64,000 nt of DNA from Asparagopsis taxiformis (taxonomy: Eukaryota; Rhodophyta; Florideophyceae; Bonnemaisoniales; Bonnemaisoniaceae): assembly GCA_030407315.1 (NCBI GenBank), contig JALQPE010002681.1, forward strand, positions 1-64,000, given 5' to 3'. This document shows positions 11,030-22,016 of the stretch, in pieces; the stretch's first letter is position 1, and each line of letters opens with the position of its first letter. Under the pieces are notes generated by a model, which was given only the letters and a program-made list of their open reading frames with translations, searched no databases and was not told where the DNA came from. The translations under genes and the position numbers were made by a program.

Positions 11030-11652
11030 ATCTATTGTCCCAGGCAGCGTATTTCACTATCCGGCCATGTTGCCTTGGCCAATACAAAACACTATCCGCC
11101 AACACTGCCCAGTACAGTAAATTACATCATATCCAACTATTGAATAAATCATTAATTTTTACTGTCTCCATTCACTGCCTCAGACAGTACTGTGAGACAG
11201 TGTTTTTTACTGTCTGCAGACAGTGTTCCGTACTGTCTGCCAGACAGTGCAAATCACTGTCTCCAAGTGTGGCATTAATTTTCATTTGCCGCATAGTGAT
11301 TTTTACTGTCTCAGACAGTAAAAATCACTGTCTCGCAGTACTGTCTGAGGCCCCCTTTTCAACACCGTAGTGATATTACGTCAAACCTCGGTGCTGTAAT
11401 GGATTGTGTGATTGCGCAAGGACTAATTGGCGCAGAACTTTTCGTCGTTGACCCATATGCTGGACACCTGAGTGCAAACCTGAATGTCGAAATCAATGCC
11501 CCACAGTATGGGGGCATGGAGCGGCGCCATGCAGCAACTGCCGATAACGGTTTTGGCGTAATGGAGGATGGTTGAAATTAGTGCAGTAAATGTGACGTTG
11601 GCTAGAAGGCTTATCATGTAGTACATTATCAATAGAGTTCTGCGATTTAGAT
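11030..11652. repeat. Field of short ACTGTCT/AGACAGT inverted repeats
   Basis: Between about 11160 and 11350 the sequence is made of ACTGTCT and AGACAGT motifs in alternating orientation (for example ACTGTCTGCAGACAGTG near 11206). It could form many small hairpins. It continues the GACAG theme of the last minisatellite units. Downstream to 11652 no gene is seen. It looks like subterminal sequence of a DNA transposon whose transposase is the next gene. Confidence 0.65.
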
Positions 11653-14600
11653 TTATTCTTCTTCATTATCATCTGTGAACTGGTAATCTGTGTTGGTGTA
11701 GAAGCGGTTGAGATAGAAACGGTGGTCCGACCAGTGCATTTGTTTCGTAAATGGCTTGACTGGAAAGTTACTTCGTACGATGTGCACGGTGCCAGATATA
11801 GTAGATGCAGGAATGAGGTCAAACCAAGGACCACCTGCACTGTGGGATGCAGTGTCATTGCTGTCAACGGATCCGTTGTCCGGGTCCCATGTGGACCACT
11901 TTAAACAAATGCACCCAAGTGATTTTTCCACAGCGGTTTTTGGGGCAAAGCAGGTCATATACTGAACGAAAGCGAGTTCTACAGGTTGAAACAGGTTTGG
12001 AGACTGCAGGTGTACCAGTGCTAGGACGCGCCCTACCCATATGGTTCTGTAGTCATCGGCAGTTACGGAGATGACGACAAAGGAGTACTGCGATCTCTTT
12101 GCGGGGCCGAATGATGAAGTTGCAAAGACGCGCTGCTGCTTGTGCCTCGACACGTTTGTGGGGCGAAGCATGCCACTGTGCGGGTCAAAGTCGTCGGCAT
12201 CTGGGACGTACCCTCCCATGACGTAGGCGGACTTTACCACGGTGACGGAAATGTCCATGTCATGTATTGGAGGGCCTTCTGCCGTGGCGCGCAGTCTAGC
12301 GAGGGTGAGGAACGCTTGTGCAGCTGTGTCACCGAGTTGCTGGAATAGCGTTATGGTGCCAGACGGGAACGAGGAGTTGTGCAGAGGCAAAAGAGTGGCA
12401 GGATCGGGCTGTCCGTCGATATCTGCAACGAGGAGGGTTGCATCGGGCAGCAGGGAGGCAAAGTCGTGCAGTGCAACGGTGAATCCGTCGCGAACGAGTA
12501 CTGCACCGTCTGTGGGCGATATCATGCGTGCGTTTCCCAATGTGTTGGATGGGGTGTGACCAGTTGGAGTGGCCAAGGAGAATTCCATGTGGCGAATAGT
12601 CTCTTCCATGGCTGTGGAGCGCCTTCGAGAGGTTTTCCTATAACTCTGTTTGAACAGAAGATGCGAGTGTTCGTAGGGGCCTGCATCAATGTGTTCCAGG
12701 GCGCCATATCTCTGCAAGTCACCGGGAAGATGGTCAAGAAGATGGAACTTGAAAGTTTTGAGACCTGTGGTGTGGAATGGGCCGAGGGTGGAGAGCATTG
12801 ATTGTTTGAAATAGGAAATGGAGTTCTGGAGGCTTTCTAGTTCGGCGGCAGTCCAGTGCTTGATGCGACCGCGTTTCATGACCCATGCGACGAGGTCAGA
12901 ATATTGCGTGCAGATGGAAGTGAGGGGGGCTGTCTCTACTTCGTCACAGCATGTGTCAATGAATGCTGCGATGAAAGGGAACACCATGTCGACATGGTGA
13001 TAGTCTTTGGCTGCGAGCATGCCGCGTATGCCGTCCTCCGTGAAGAGGCCGTTCAAATTGGTGCCCTTCTCACCCTTGGAGAAGTCGACATGAAGACCGG
13101 TGATGTAGTAGTCGCGTTCGATAGCGGACAGAATGCTGTTTGAGCCGGCGAGGATGGATTTTTTCACCTTCTTGAAGGTGCGAGGTGTCCCGTAATGGGA
13201 GGCAGTGGTGGTGGTGAGGTCTGGGGAGCTGAGGCGGTGGACAATGCACTGTTTGATGAGCTTTGAGATGCCGAGGTGGAGATTGCGCAGAGGCTCGAAG
13301 GAGAAAATGTTGTAGGGGTCTAGGGGACTGTTGGTGGGTAAAAGAGCGGTCGATTCGAGGACAGAGTGTTGTTCGAGGAGGGAGAGAGCTTCGAGCGGAG
13401 CAGTTGTATGCTCCTGAGCGCTCTCTTGGCGTGCAGAGCGTGTATCATCGAGGGAGCGGGGCTGGTGTGGCGCGGTGGATTCAAGTTGAGTGGCGGGGAT
13501 GTAGCAGCGGTGGCAGGGATGTGTGGTGGTAGTGCTGTTGCGAGTGCATGACAGCTCTTTGGCCTCTGGAAAGTCGCAGCAATAATTGGCTAGGATCGGA
13601 AAGCATTGGCGGGCAGTTGCAGTGGAGTCTGTGCAGGGGAACCCGGAAGAGAACGCGGTGGATAGGGACGAAAACACTTTTTCGAGTGCTTTATGAAGAA
13701 TATCAATTTTGCGAGCGCGACTAGCAGAACTAGAGGTTGTCGGCATTTCATCACCGAACAAGGCGTTGGACGAAGGGTTAACAATGTACGGAAGATACCC
13801 GACGATGGTGAGGCCGGTACGGATGCAGTGGCGACGGAGGGGGGCGGAGAAGTTGAGCAGTGTGACGTGTATGGGGTATGCGACGATTGCGGAGCTCTTG
13901 AGGCTTGTGCTGCTCTTGTCGGAGTACACTTGGAGAAGGCCGGCAAAGGAGGAAGGTGTGGGATCAGTTTCCTCTGCCCATACGACCTGTGGATCTTCCG
14001 AGAGCTGCACGCGCTGTCTAGTAACCTGGTGCAGCGTTTTCGCGAATTCTGTGTGTAGGGAATGAGAAAATATTGCGGTGCCGTCTGGGGCGGTCTGTGG
14101 GGAGGGGTGGAAGAGAGTATTTTGGTCGTTAGCCAGTGCTAACTGCCTGCGGAGCATGTCGACTGGGTCGCGGAGGTACAGCTGTGCCGAGTACTTACCA
14201 GTTTTGTCTGGAATGATGTGGCTCTTGTAACCTTCGGTGCGGAAATGTGTTTCGACCATGGAAGCGGTAACGTGGCGGCATTCTTCTACGGTGCGAACGG
14301 CGCTGTTGAACTTTTCTAGGGAGAATGCGGGGTCTTGTAGGATGGTGATGACTTCGCTCACGCGGCCAGCGCCGGCCTTCTAATCGAGGGTTGTGAGACT
14401 GGCGGCGAGGGATTGCACGAGGAGGTCTGCGCGGGAGGGGGTTGAGGTTGGTGGCAGTGGAGCGTCACAGGGTGAGTCGCTGGGGGAAGCACGACCACAT
14501 TCTGGGTCTGGGGAGCTGGGTTGCGGGGAATCATGGTCGCCGTTTCGAGCAGGCTCATGGGTGACGGCAGGGACACGAGCGTTGTTGAAATGTTGGGGAG

Positions 14601-14654
14601 AGGGGTTGAAACGGTAGCGACACGTTCGCTAATGCAGCGCGAGCGCATAGGCAT
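11653..14654 (-). CDS. Second CACTA/Plavaka/KDZ-type transposase, two overlapping frames
   Basis: The main frame (11653-14361, 902 aa) has YSDKSSTSLKSSAIVAYPIH with the first Asp at residue 148, and CCDFPEAKEL (Asp 263) followed by CHRC at 283-286. PLDPYNIFSFEPLRNLHLGI follows, then HIDAGPYEHSHLLFKQSYRK with Glu 564. This is the D...D-x-P...C-x2-C...E block order of Plavaka/KDZ/CACTA transposases. The frame has no ATG at its start. A Pro/Ser/Thr-rich frame begins with ATG at 14654 and ends at 14358, overlapping the main frame by roughly 28 bases. The two probably make one protein through a frameshift, a mutation or an unseen splice. Expected role: transposition in the nucleus. Apart from the junction it looks intact. 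Confidence 0.65.
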
Positions 14655-14773
14655 CTACGCAGTAGTAGAAGCACCCTTCATACTTGCATTCCATGTCGAG
14701 TTTTGACGCAAAAGGGAGGAGTGCGAGCTGAACAGGGGAGACTGTGCCGTCCAGATCCGACCAATTTTATTTT

Positions 14774-15615
14774 TGTGGTGCTTTCGAGACTTGGAATGTA
14801 ACGTGTTCGTTCGTAGTTTTGTGGGTAGTAGTTTTGTGCTCACTCCAGCTGACATCCCAACGGTGGAATTTAACCGAGAGTTCAATCATTTCCAACTGTT
14901 ACATCACATTGCGTGCTGGCAACGTGTGCATGGAAGGACAAACGACCGCCCTGGGAGATGAATTTTCAATTAATTCATTTGTAATAATAAACTTTTTTAT
15001 TTCCGAACTTCGTGGAATCTGAATGTGCTTTACAGCGGATATGCCACGGATCATGTAAGGAAGGCAAATGGATTCTCATATATATGATTATATGTTTATA
15101 TTCGTTGTTCTCGATCCGGATCTCATTGTTCGGGGATTCAGAGACCATGGCTTGGGCCATACTCAATCTCACTGCCGGCAATGATTTCGAGTATGCACAG
15201 CAAGACTTAAGCGGACGCTGAAAGCTGTCCGGTCGACGCCGCAGGCACCACTCCGCCCTCATCACCGACTGAGATTCTTTGACCGCCTTTGCTTTGTTTA
15301 GTGTAGAGGATGGACGAAGGTACGTGCGCGAATCTTGAGGGTATGCATTGAGGGAAGCGTGGGTTTTGAGTCTGACTATTTCCGTTGATGCGATATTTTT
15401 CCTTGGAAGCCTGTTGACTCATGGTGTGTATTGAGCGGAGGATGGAAGAGAGGTACGTGAAGTTTTGAAAGTATGCTGCGAGGGAAGGTTGGTTTTGAGT
15501 CTGACTGTTGTGGTTGATTCCGATGTTGCGTAGATGATGCAGGAATGTTGATGACGGAAGGTAAGTTTCATTGAGTGCCAAGATGTGCTTTGCGAAGATA
15601 TGGACTGCTGACTAT
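14774..15615. repeat. Repeat E, copy I, first segment
   Basis: From about 14774 this region matches 55859 onward in the same order. It includes a conserved block ending at about 15270 and then the splice-signal array (mini-exon-like units at about 15308, 15440 and 15550). It is interrupted at 15615 by copia-1 and resumes at 22017. No coding frame is conserved between the two copies. Confidence 0.75.
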
Positions 15616-16103
15616 TGTTGATAAAGTTTGGTCGCTTACCGAGCGTTTACTGAATCTGCGAGCTCACTACATAATTTGTATTCTCGCCGAGGTGCGCCGG
15701 CGGTGCTAAGGACAGCCTGTTCAAGGCTGCTCCAGACAGACTGTCACTGACAGTCTGTCCTAGCAAGCACCCGCTGCCATTCTGGTACACGTGGGCTTCT
15801 CTATCATATCATCCACACGTGTACACTTATCATAACATTTTCCCTGTGCCATGATGGCAACCCATCTTGGCATTTCTAATTACTAATTGAAACTATGACA
15901 AACAAATTGAAACTTCAGAGGCCAGTTACTCCGTAATGGAGTGTCGTAGGAGCCCCGGAGAAGTTGCTACCCGACTAATTCGGGCACGCTGAATACGATG
16001 AGATAGGTTTCAGAGCGCTCAGACCACTCCTTCATAGAGAAATCGAGGGTCAAAGTTTTCTCACGGAATTAGGCCTACCAGGCCCATTCTCAGTGAGTCA
16101 ACA
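15616..16103 (-). repeat. Copia-1 3' LTR
   Basis: 488 bp, TG...CA bounded. It contains a perfect 25-bp palindrome at 15735-15759 (GACAGACTGTCA, one base, then its complement). A CACGTG box lies about 30 bases further on. In element orientation the polyprotein stop codon (TGA of TGTTGA) is formed by the LTR end at 16098-16100. Confidence 0.95.
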
Positions 16104-19100
16104 CTCCCCCACTTTGACCTGCTCGATGGATGAAATATCTGACACGCCGATCATCTCCCGGAGCTTGATAAATTGAACTCGTTGCAGGGGCTTGGTTAAC
16201 AGATCTGCCGCCATATCTGATGTGGGACAGTAGTCAATGCCGAACAACGTCTTGAGTAATCTGTCTCGGACGAAGTGATACCAAATGTCGATGTGTTTGG
16301 TACGAGTTCCTGAGGCATCGTTCCTAGCCATCTTGATGGAACCTTGGTTGTCGACATTGATTAGGATCGGATCCGCCGAGCTGCTTCCACAGCCAAACCC
16401 AACAATATTACTCAACCAAATAGCTTCCTTCACCGCAGCGCTGAGAGCCATATATTCAGCTTCGGAGGAGGATTGCGCTACACAACTCTGTTTGTGAGAT
16501 TTCCAGCTCACCGCTGCTCCAGCCATCATGAACACGTATCCGCTGGTGGATTTCCGATTGATCGTACAACCACCCCAATCTGAGTCACTATATCCGACAG
16601 GTGACAGAGGCTTCGATGCCCTGTACAGCACACCAAGGCTTCGAGTACCAGAAATGTATCTTAGAACACGCTTGACAGCAACCCAGAGAGATTTGGTTGG
16701 AGTCTCCACGAATTGGGCAAGTCTTCCAACAGCAAATGCGATGTCGGGGCGAGTTCCCACTGCGAGATACATCAAGCTTCCAATGGCTTTGCGGTATAAT
16801 GTAGAGTCGATAGCCTCTGTTTCAGTATCACTGATGGAAATCTGAGCCTGCATAGGGGTTGCAGCAGGGCTTGAGTTCTCCATGCCGAATCGTTCCAATA
16901 CCTTTTCAGCGTACCGAGTTTGATTCAAATGAAGTAGTCCTCTAGGTGAGTCCCTTACGATTTCCAGCCCGAGGCACACTCTAGCTTTCCCACAATCTTT
17001 CATTTCGAAGCGTCTACTGAACTCAGCCTTCAGCTCGTTCAACATGTCTCTGCTGCTTGAAGCGATAAGGAGGTCATCAACGTAGAGGGCAATGACTATC
17101 ATCGAATCTTTACGGTACCTCACGTAGAAACATGGGTCGTACGGAGAACTCTGGAATTCTAGTTCTGAAATGAGAAACTCGTCGATCTTTGCGTGCCATT
17201 GCCTCGGAGCCTGTTTTAGTCCATACAAAGCTTTCTGCAGTTTGCAAACATGATTAGGATACTTCGGGTCGACAAAGCCCTCCGGTTGTTCCATGTATAT
17301 GTCTTGTTCGAGGTCTCCGTAGAGGAAAGCTGTCTTAACGTCCATTTGATCGCAATGGAGGTCGTGATGGACAGTGAGAGCGAAGAACATGCGAATAGTG
17401 CAGAACTTGACAACCGGTGCATATGTTTCAGCATAGTCAACACCGTACTTCTGTTGGAATCCCCGAGTTACCAGGCGAGCTTTATGTTTGACCGAGTGCT
17501 CACCAGTTTCACTGACAACATCTTTGCGTTTGAACACCCATTTGGATGAAAGTAGGTTGACAGCTTCACTGCGAGGGACCAAAATCCAGGTGCGGTTTGT
17601 ATAAAGGGAATTCATTTCAGACTGAATGGCACCGATCCAAAGGTCTTTCTCCTCCCCCTTGGTCACCTCAGTGAAGGTGAGGAGGTGTTCTGGAGTAGGA
17701 TCAGGCCGGTAGTGACGAGTGCAGTGGTTTTCCACCACTCACTCGGAGGTTTGCGGGTGCGAGACGATTTACGGGGAGCATTGAGTAACGAGGCATCTTG
17801 ACTGTAGGATGGCGTTGGCGGAGGTGATTGAGGTGAAATATGGTCCGAATCTGAACCTGAATGGGAGGAAGAAGATTCATTTCTGGGAGTTCCCCCATAA
17901 GGTTTTTCCCTCATTGGGTCTTGTGAGGTATCTTCTAGACTGACATCAGCTCCAGTAATGTCTAGATGTGACGGTAGTTTCCTCGACCTCGTCTCCTCGA
18001 AAACGACATCGCGAGAGACAACAATTTTCTCATTCGTTAGATCCCACAGTTTATATGCCTTCTGTGATGTTGCATACCCTAGCATGATAGCCTGAACAGC
18101 ACAAGAATCGAGCGCTTGGAGATGTGTGTTCGGGAGTTTGTACCAACAAATGCTTCCAAATGTTCGCAGGTGTGCAATGTTTGGCTTCCGCCCATACCAT
18201 AGCTCATATGGAGTGGTTCCAGCGGGGAGAGCACGGCTGGTGAGACGATTTCGAATGTAGGCAGCACAAGAAAGTGCTTCCGCCCAGAACTCCAATGGAG
18301 TGGAATTGTGGAGAAGCATGGCCCGCATATGTTCCTTAAGGGTGCGATTCATGCGTTCCGCAACTCCGTTTTGTTGGGGAGTGTAGGCACAGGTAGTTTG
18401 ACGTTGGATACCCCTGTCTTCAAGGAAAGAGCTGAATTCGTTTGAGAAGTACTTTCCCCCTCCGTCTGAGCGTAGTTGACGAAGTTTGCATCCTGTTTGA
18501 GTTTCAGTGAGGCGCAGAAATCGTTGGAATGCATCGAAACAATCCGACTTACGGTGGAGCGGATACAAAGTTAGCCAGCGAGACTTATCATCGATGAAGG
18601 TCACGAAGTATCGAGCTCCCCCTTTCGAACGTATTTCCATTGGCCCTGCCAGATCTGTGTGGATCAGTTGGAGAAGCTCGGAGGCTCTTGTCTCGGAGAA
18701 TTTTGGAATAGCAGCACGAGGCATTTTACCAGTAACACACCCTTCACATAGATTTTCAGGTGGGGACTGCTCAGGTTTGATTCGGAGTCCTTTGACCGCT
18801 GATGTCTTTGCCATACGAGAGATTCCGTTTTTGTGAAGATGCCCAAGTCGCTCATGCCACAGCTGCAGTGACGCGATGCAAGCTAACTCAAAGGGCTGTT
18901 GTTTATTTCTGGAGGGCATGTAGAGGTCAATTGCATAGAGCCCGTGGCGTCTATGGCCAGTAGCTATTGATTCCCCGTTTTGGGTTAAGAGGACTGCATT
19001 GTTCGTGAACTGAACTCCAATTCCTCGAGCCGTGAGAGTACTAACGGATATGAGTGAGAATACGAAGGAGGGGACGTGGAGAACGTCCTGGAGTATGCAG

Positions 19101-20181
19101 ATTCTTGCCTTCCCATTGACAAGGAGTGACAGTTTGACATCGCCACATCCTACTGCTACAGAAGTGGATTTGTCTCCGAGAATCACTTGGAACGGAGTCA
19201 CGGAACGGTACGAGACAAACATTGAGCGATCGAAGGTCATGTGTGAGGTAGCAGCGGAGTCGATGTACCATGTAGATGTGATTTGTACCGACTTAGCTGA
19301 ATCCGAACAGGCTGACAAAAGGCAGACGTACTCCTTTTCTTCATCATTGCTCGGTTCAGTCTCAGTGGCTACGGCTGCCATAGAGCCAATATTCCCCTGC
19401 GCCAGAGACAAGTTCGGAGAACTGCGTGGTTTATTATTCGAGCGGGAGCGAGATGGTCTTCCATACTTCTGCCAGCAATATGGCTCGGTGTGATTTGTTC
19501 GACCGCAATGGGTACACTTCTTCCGGTTGTTCCCAAACTGTTTTCCAGACTTGGAAAGTAGAGCGGCTGTGTCTGTTGAGGAACTTCCCGGTTTAAAATA
19601 GCTGCCCTGCGTTCTTCCTGAAGGAGGAGACTGCGAACTTTGTCGAGTGTGAAGGTAGGATCTTCATCTCCAATTGCATCAAGAGCGGTTATCAGCGTCT
19701 GGAAGGAAGATGGGAGGCCATTGAGAACAGCCATAGCCATTTCTTTATCATCAATGTCGACGCCCATTGCTGATAGTACCGTTGCCATTTGTCGAACACG
19801 GTTGATGTATACGAGCATCTGTTCACCTGGCTTCATAGTCGCTGTGTAAAAGTCGCGCCTTGCAGCGAGTTTGTTTAGGAGAGTGTGCCTTTGATGCACG
19901 TTGCAGATCTCTTGCCACATTTCTAAGGCAGTCGTGGTGTGTGCAACATTTTTGAGCATTTCATCCGACAAGGTAATTCCGATGGCCATTCGAGCTGACT
20001 TGTCTTTGCGGAGCCATTTTAAGAGCTCTTCTTGGTCTGTCGGACGTCTAGGGCGAAGATTAGGATCAATCATGTCGTCCACCTCGCGGTGGCCAAGGAT
20101 GAGTTCCATCTTCTGCTTCCATGAGTGGAAGTTTGAATAATCCAGCTTCTCGATGCGGATGCCGGAAGTATTACTCTCCAT
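16098..20181 (-). pseudogene. Copia-1 gag-pol polyprotein, two frameshifts
   Basis: ATG at 20181. Gag is readable to about 19592, where one A missing from an A run shifts the frame. The zinc knuckle, protease, pre-integrase HHCC and integrase are in a second frame (open to 17663), with the protease motif YIDSAATSH at about 19255. A second indel near 17705, just after the integrase C-terminal region, puts RT and RNase H in a third frame (17738-16098). RT has YVDD near 17070, and RNase H has GYSDSDWGG near 16585. The protein aligns over its whole length with the intact copia-2 polyprotein, which is how the breakpoints were placed. It would need both frames corrected to be functional, so copia-1 is probably non-autonomous. 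Confidence 0.9.
16104..16115 (-). other. Copia-1 polypurine tract
   Basis: On the minus strand AAAGTGGGGGAG lies directly against the 3' LTR, the position and composition expected for the plus-strand primer. Confidence 0.85.
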
Positions 20182-20366
20182 GGCTCTGCAGTAAGTCTTA
20201 TCTGTTCGACCCTTCCCAAGTGGACAACCGATAGTCGTAGAGGACCAAGCTGGGATCTATAGGATAGAGACTGTCTAGCTAAGAGCGAAGTGGATGGAGA
20301 ACAAGAAAGCAAGGTTTAACGATACGAAATCAGCTAGATTTCTAGTGTCTAGAGGAGAGAGAGAAA

Positions 20367-20883
20367 CTACTTATCGGAGGAAGAAGAAGCTTTGGAAGCT
20401 TTGGTGATTTCCAGGGCCTTCGCAATACTGCGATGGCGGTTGCCGCGAAGATGGTTGTCGAACTCACTCTGAGTCCGGACGATGACACCACAGGGCCTGC
20501 AAACTTTTAGAGGACCCTCCTTGAGGCGCTCGATGGTTTTCTTGTGTCTGGATCCGTTGAGATGAGCAGCTCTGGACTCAGCGGAATTGAGATATACGTT
20601 GCAGTGAGAGCACCTGGAACGGTTTGCAGCCTTGTGAGCGGCGTATTTCTTCTTATTGTCCCTTCTTTCGGCGATGCTATACGCCTTTCGGAAAACACGG
20701 TCGCGAAGAGACTCACCGTCGCGTCGAAGCCTCGGAGCTGGCTGCTCGTTATTCGGCTCGATGCGATCCTCGTCACTACTAGACACTATGGAGATAGAGA
20801 GAGAGAAGAGGTTAGCAGTTATACCGATCAGGACTAAGGTCTAAACCTTGAAATTGACCGAAAGATGAAAGGTATAACTTACT
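20367..20883 (-). CDS. Copia-1 zinc-finger accessory protein, spliced
   Basis: A gene of its own between the leader and gag, about 140 aa. It carries two U1-type C2H2 fingers: CSHCNVYLNSAESRAAHLNG followed by SRHKK, and CRPCGVIVRTQSEFDNHLRG followed by NRHR. The spacing C-x2-C-x12-H-x5-H is that of U1-C/JAZ-type fingers, which often bind double-stranded RNA or nucleic acid. The main frame has no ATG. On the minus strand, exon 1 ends in A at 20883, a 97-nt intron follows (GTAAGT at 20882 to ATAG at 20786, with a CTAAC branch-like motif and a pyrimidine tract), and exon 2 begins TG at 20785. Splicing therefore builds the ATG. Copia-2 has the same arrangement and intron length. It is not a usual component of copia elements. 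Function unknown; RNA or cDNA binding is plausible. Confidence 0.8.
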
Positions 20884-21055
20884 TTTGAAGATGAATGAGT
20901 AGGTTAACCAATGCAGAAGTTTATTGTTGTGTGACTTATTAATGCTATACCGATCAGGACAGGGTTGCTGACTTACAAGAGCAGAACCGAGTTGAGAAAG
21001 GTATAGACAAGTCTTTTATTAGGAGCAGTGGATTCCAGTATGTTGGCCTTAAGTG

Positions 21056-21132
21056 GGCCAGTAGCTCAGCGGTTAAGCCGTGCTGTGCAGCGCGGAATCT
21101 CGCGGTCGTGCGTTCGAGTCCCAGCGAGAGCG
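21056..21132 (+). other. tRNA-like sequence, antisense in copia-1 leader
   Basis: On the plus strand an A-box-like TAGCTCAGCGGTTAAGC (from 21062) is followed about 35 bases later by a canonical B box GTTCGAGTCC (21112-21121). These are the internal RNA polymerase III promoter elements of a tRNA gene. The acceptor and T-stem pairing is poor, so it is probably not a working tRNA. Counterparts in the same antisense position occur in copia-2 and copia-3. Confidence 0.55.
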
Positions 21133-21510
21133 GGAAGAAATTTTTGTATTTGGTGCGAGATAGCTCCAGCGAAAGATCCGATGTGTTCCAAGAGATGTCA
21201 CTTGATGACAGAATTTTTGTGTCACGATGGCAGTAGATGTTGTCACTGTGACAGTCAGATGACACGATGGTACGCCGAGGGGAGGCGAGACGGACGCCGG
21301 GTGGCGAGGAAGACCGCGGCGCCGCAGGAGCGAGCGCGACGAACGCGACGCGCAGGCGAGCGAAAGCGCACGGAGGCGCAGAACGGGAGCAGGAGGACGC
21401 GCAGGAAAGAAGACAAAACGAGAAGAAACAAGGCGAGAAAGGTAAGACACACGCCGACGCGAAAGAGACACTCACCGCAGCGCTAGAGAATAAGAAACGA
21501 CCCGAGCGAG

Positions 21511-21528
21511 CGCACTGGGCCCATAACC
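21511..21528 (-). other. Copia-1 primer binding site (initiator tRNA-Met anticodon arm)
   Basis: The minus strand next to the 5' LTR reads GGTTATGGGCCCAGTGCG. Its complement, CTGGGCCCATAACC, is the anticodon stem-loop of eukaryotic initiator tRNA-Met as I recall it. Copia-type elements prime from a half-tRNA at this internal site rather than the tRNA 3' end. Confidence 0.85.
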
Positions 21529-22016
21529 TGTTGATAAAGTTTGGTCGCTTACCGAGCGTTTACTGAATCTGCGAGCTCACTACATAATTTGTATTCTCGC
21601 CGAGGTGCGCCGGCGGTGCTAAGGACAGCCTGTTCAAGGCTGCTCCAGACAGACTGTCACTGACAGTCTGTCCTAGCAAGCACCCGCTGCCAATCTGGTA
21701 CACGTGGGCTTCTCTATCATATCATCCACACGTGTACACTTATCATAACATTTTCCCTGTGCCATGATGGCAACCCATCTTGGCATTTCTAATTACTAAT
21801 TGAAACTATGACAAACAAGTTGAAACTTCAGAGGCCAGTTACTCCGTAATGGAATGTCGTAGGAGCCCCGGAGAAGTTGCTACCCGACTAATTCGGGCAC
21901 GCTGAATACGATGAGATAGGTTTGGGAGCGCGTAGAGCACTCCTTCATAGAGAAATCGAGGGTCAAAGTTTTCTCACGGAATTAGGCCTACCAGGCCCAT
22001 TCTCAGTGAGTCAACA
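21529..22016 (-). repeat. Copia-1 5' LTR
   Basis: 488 bp, same boundaries and palindrome as the 3' LTR. It is followed on the right by ACTGT, the altered copy of the target duplication. Confidence 0.95.

Larger units (their letters stand above)
20945..21528 (-). other. Copia-1 leader: conserved motifs, no protein gene
   Basis: A block at 20945-21008, conserved in copia-2 (31244-31306) and copia-3 (about 63880-63945), contains GTCCTGATCGGTATAG and CTTTCTCAACTCGG on the minus strand. It also has a GTAAGT that could be an additional 5' splice site. A cluster of TGTCA/TGACA motifs lies at 21195-21263, and a purine-rich GC-rich stretch at 21270-21480. Confidence 0.6.
15616..22016 (-). mobile_element. 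Copia-1: 6.4-kb Ty1/copia retrotransposon, defective
   Basis: Two 488-bp LTRs (15616-16103 and 21529-22016) start TGTTGA and end TCAACA. Flanking 5-mers are ACTAT on the left and ACTGT on the right, a target-site duplication with one change. The uninterrupted site can be read elsewhere in repeat E near 22600, where ACTAT is followed directly by gattattatt, so insertion into E is certain. Order in element orientation (minus strand): LTR, primer site, leader with antisense tRNA-like sequence, zinc-finger gene, gag, protease, integrase, RT, RNase H, purine tract, LTR. Two frameshifts break the polyprotein. The LTRs differ at several positions, including a cluster near 15995-16025, so it is older than copia-2. 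Confidence 0.95.

Noticed and set aside
10608..11120. 170-codon repetitive open frame with cysteine/proline repeats
   Set aside because: All three plus frames are open because a 35-bp stop-free unit is repeated. It is a by-product of the minisatellite, not a gene.
21056..21132. Functional tRNA gene
   Set aside because: Box A and B are good but acceptor and T-stem pairing is poor and no anticodon arm is convincing.
21267..21566. Arg/Glu-rich plus-strand frame in the copia-1 leader
   Set aside because: Purine-rich GC-rich leader sequence antisense to the element; not kept in frame in copia-2 or copia-3.
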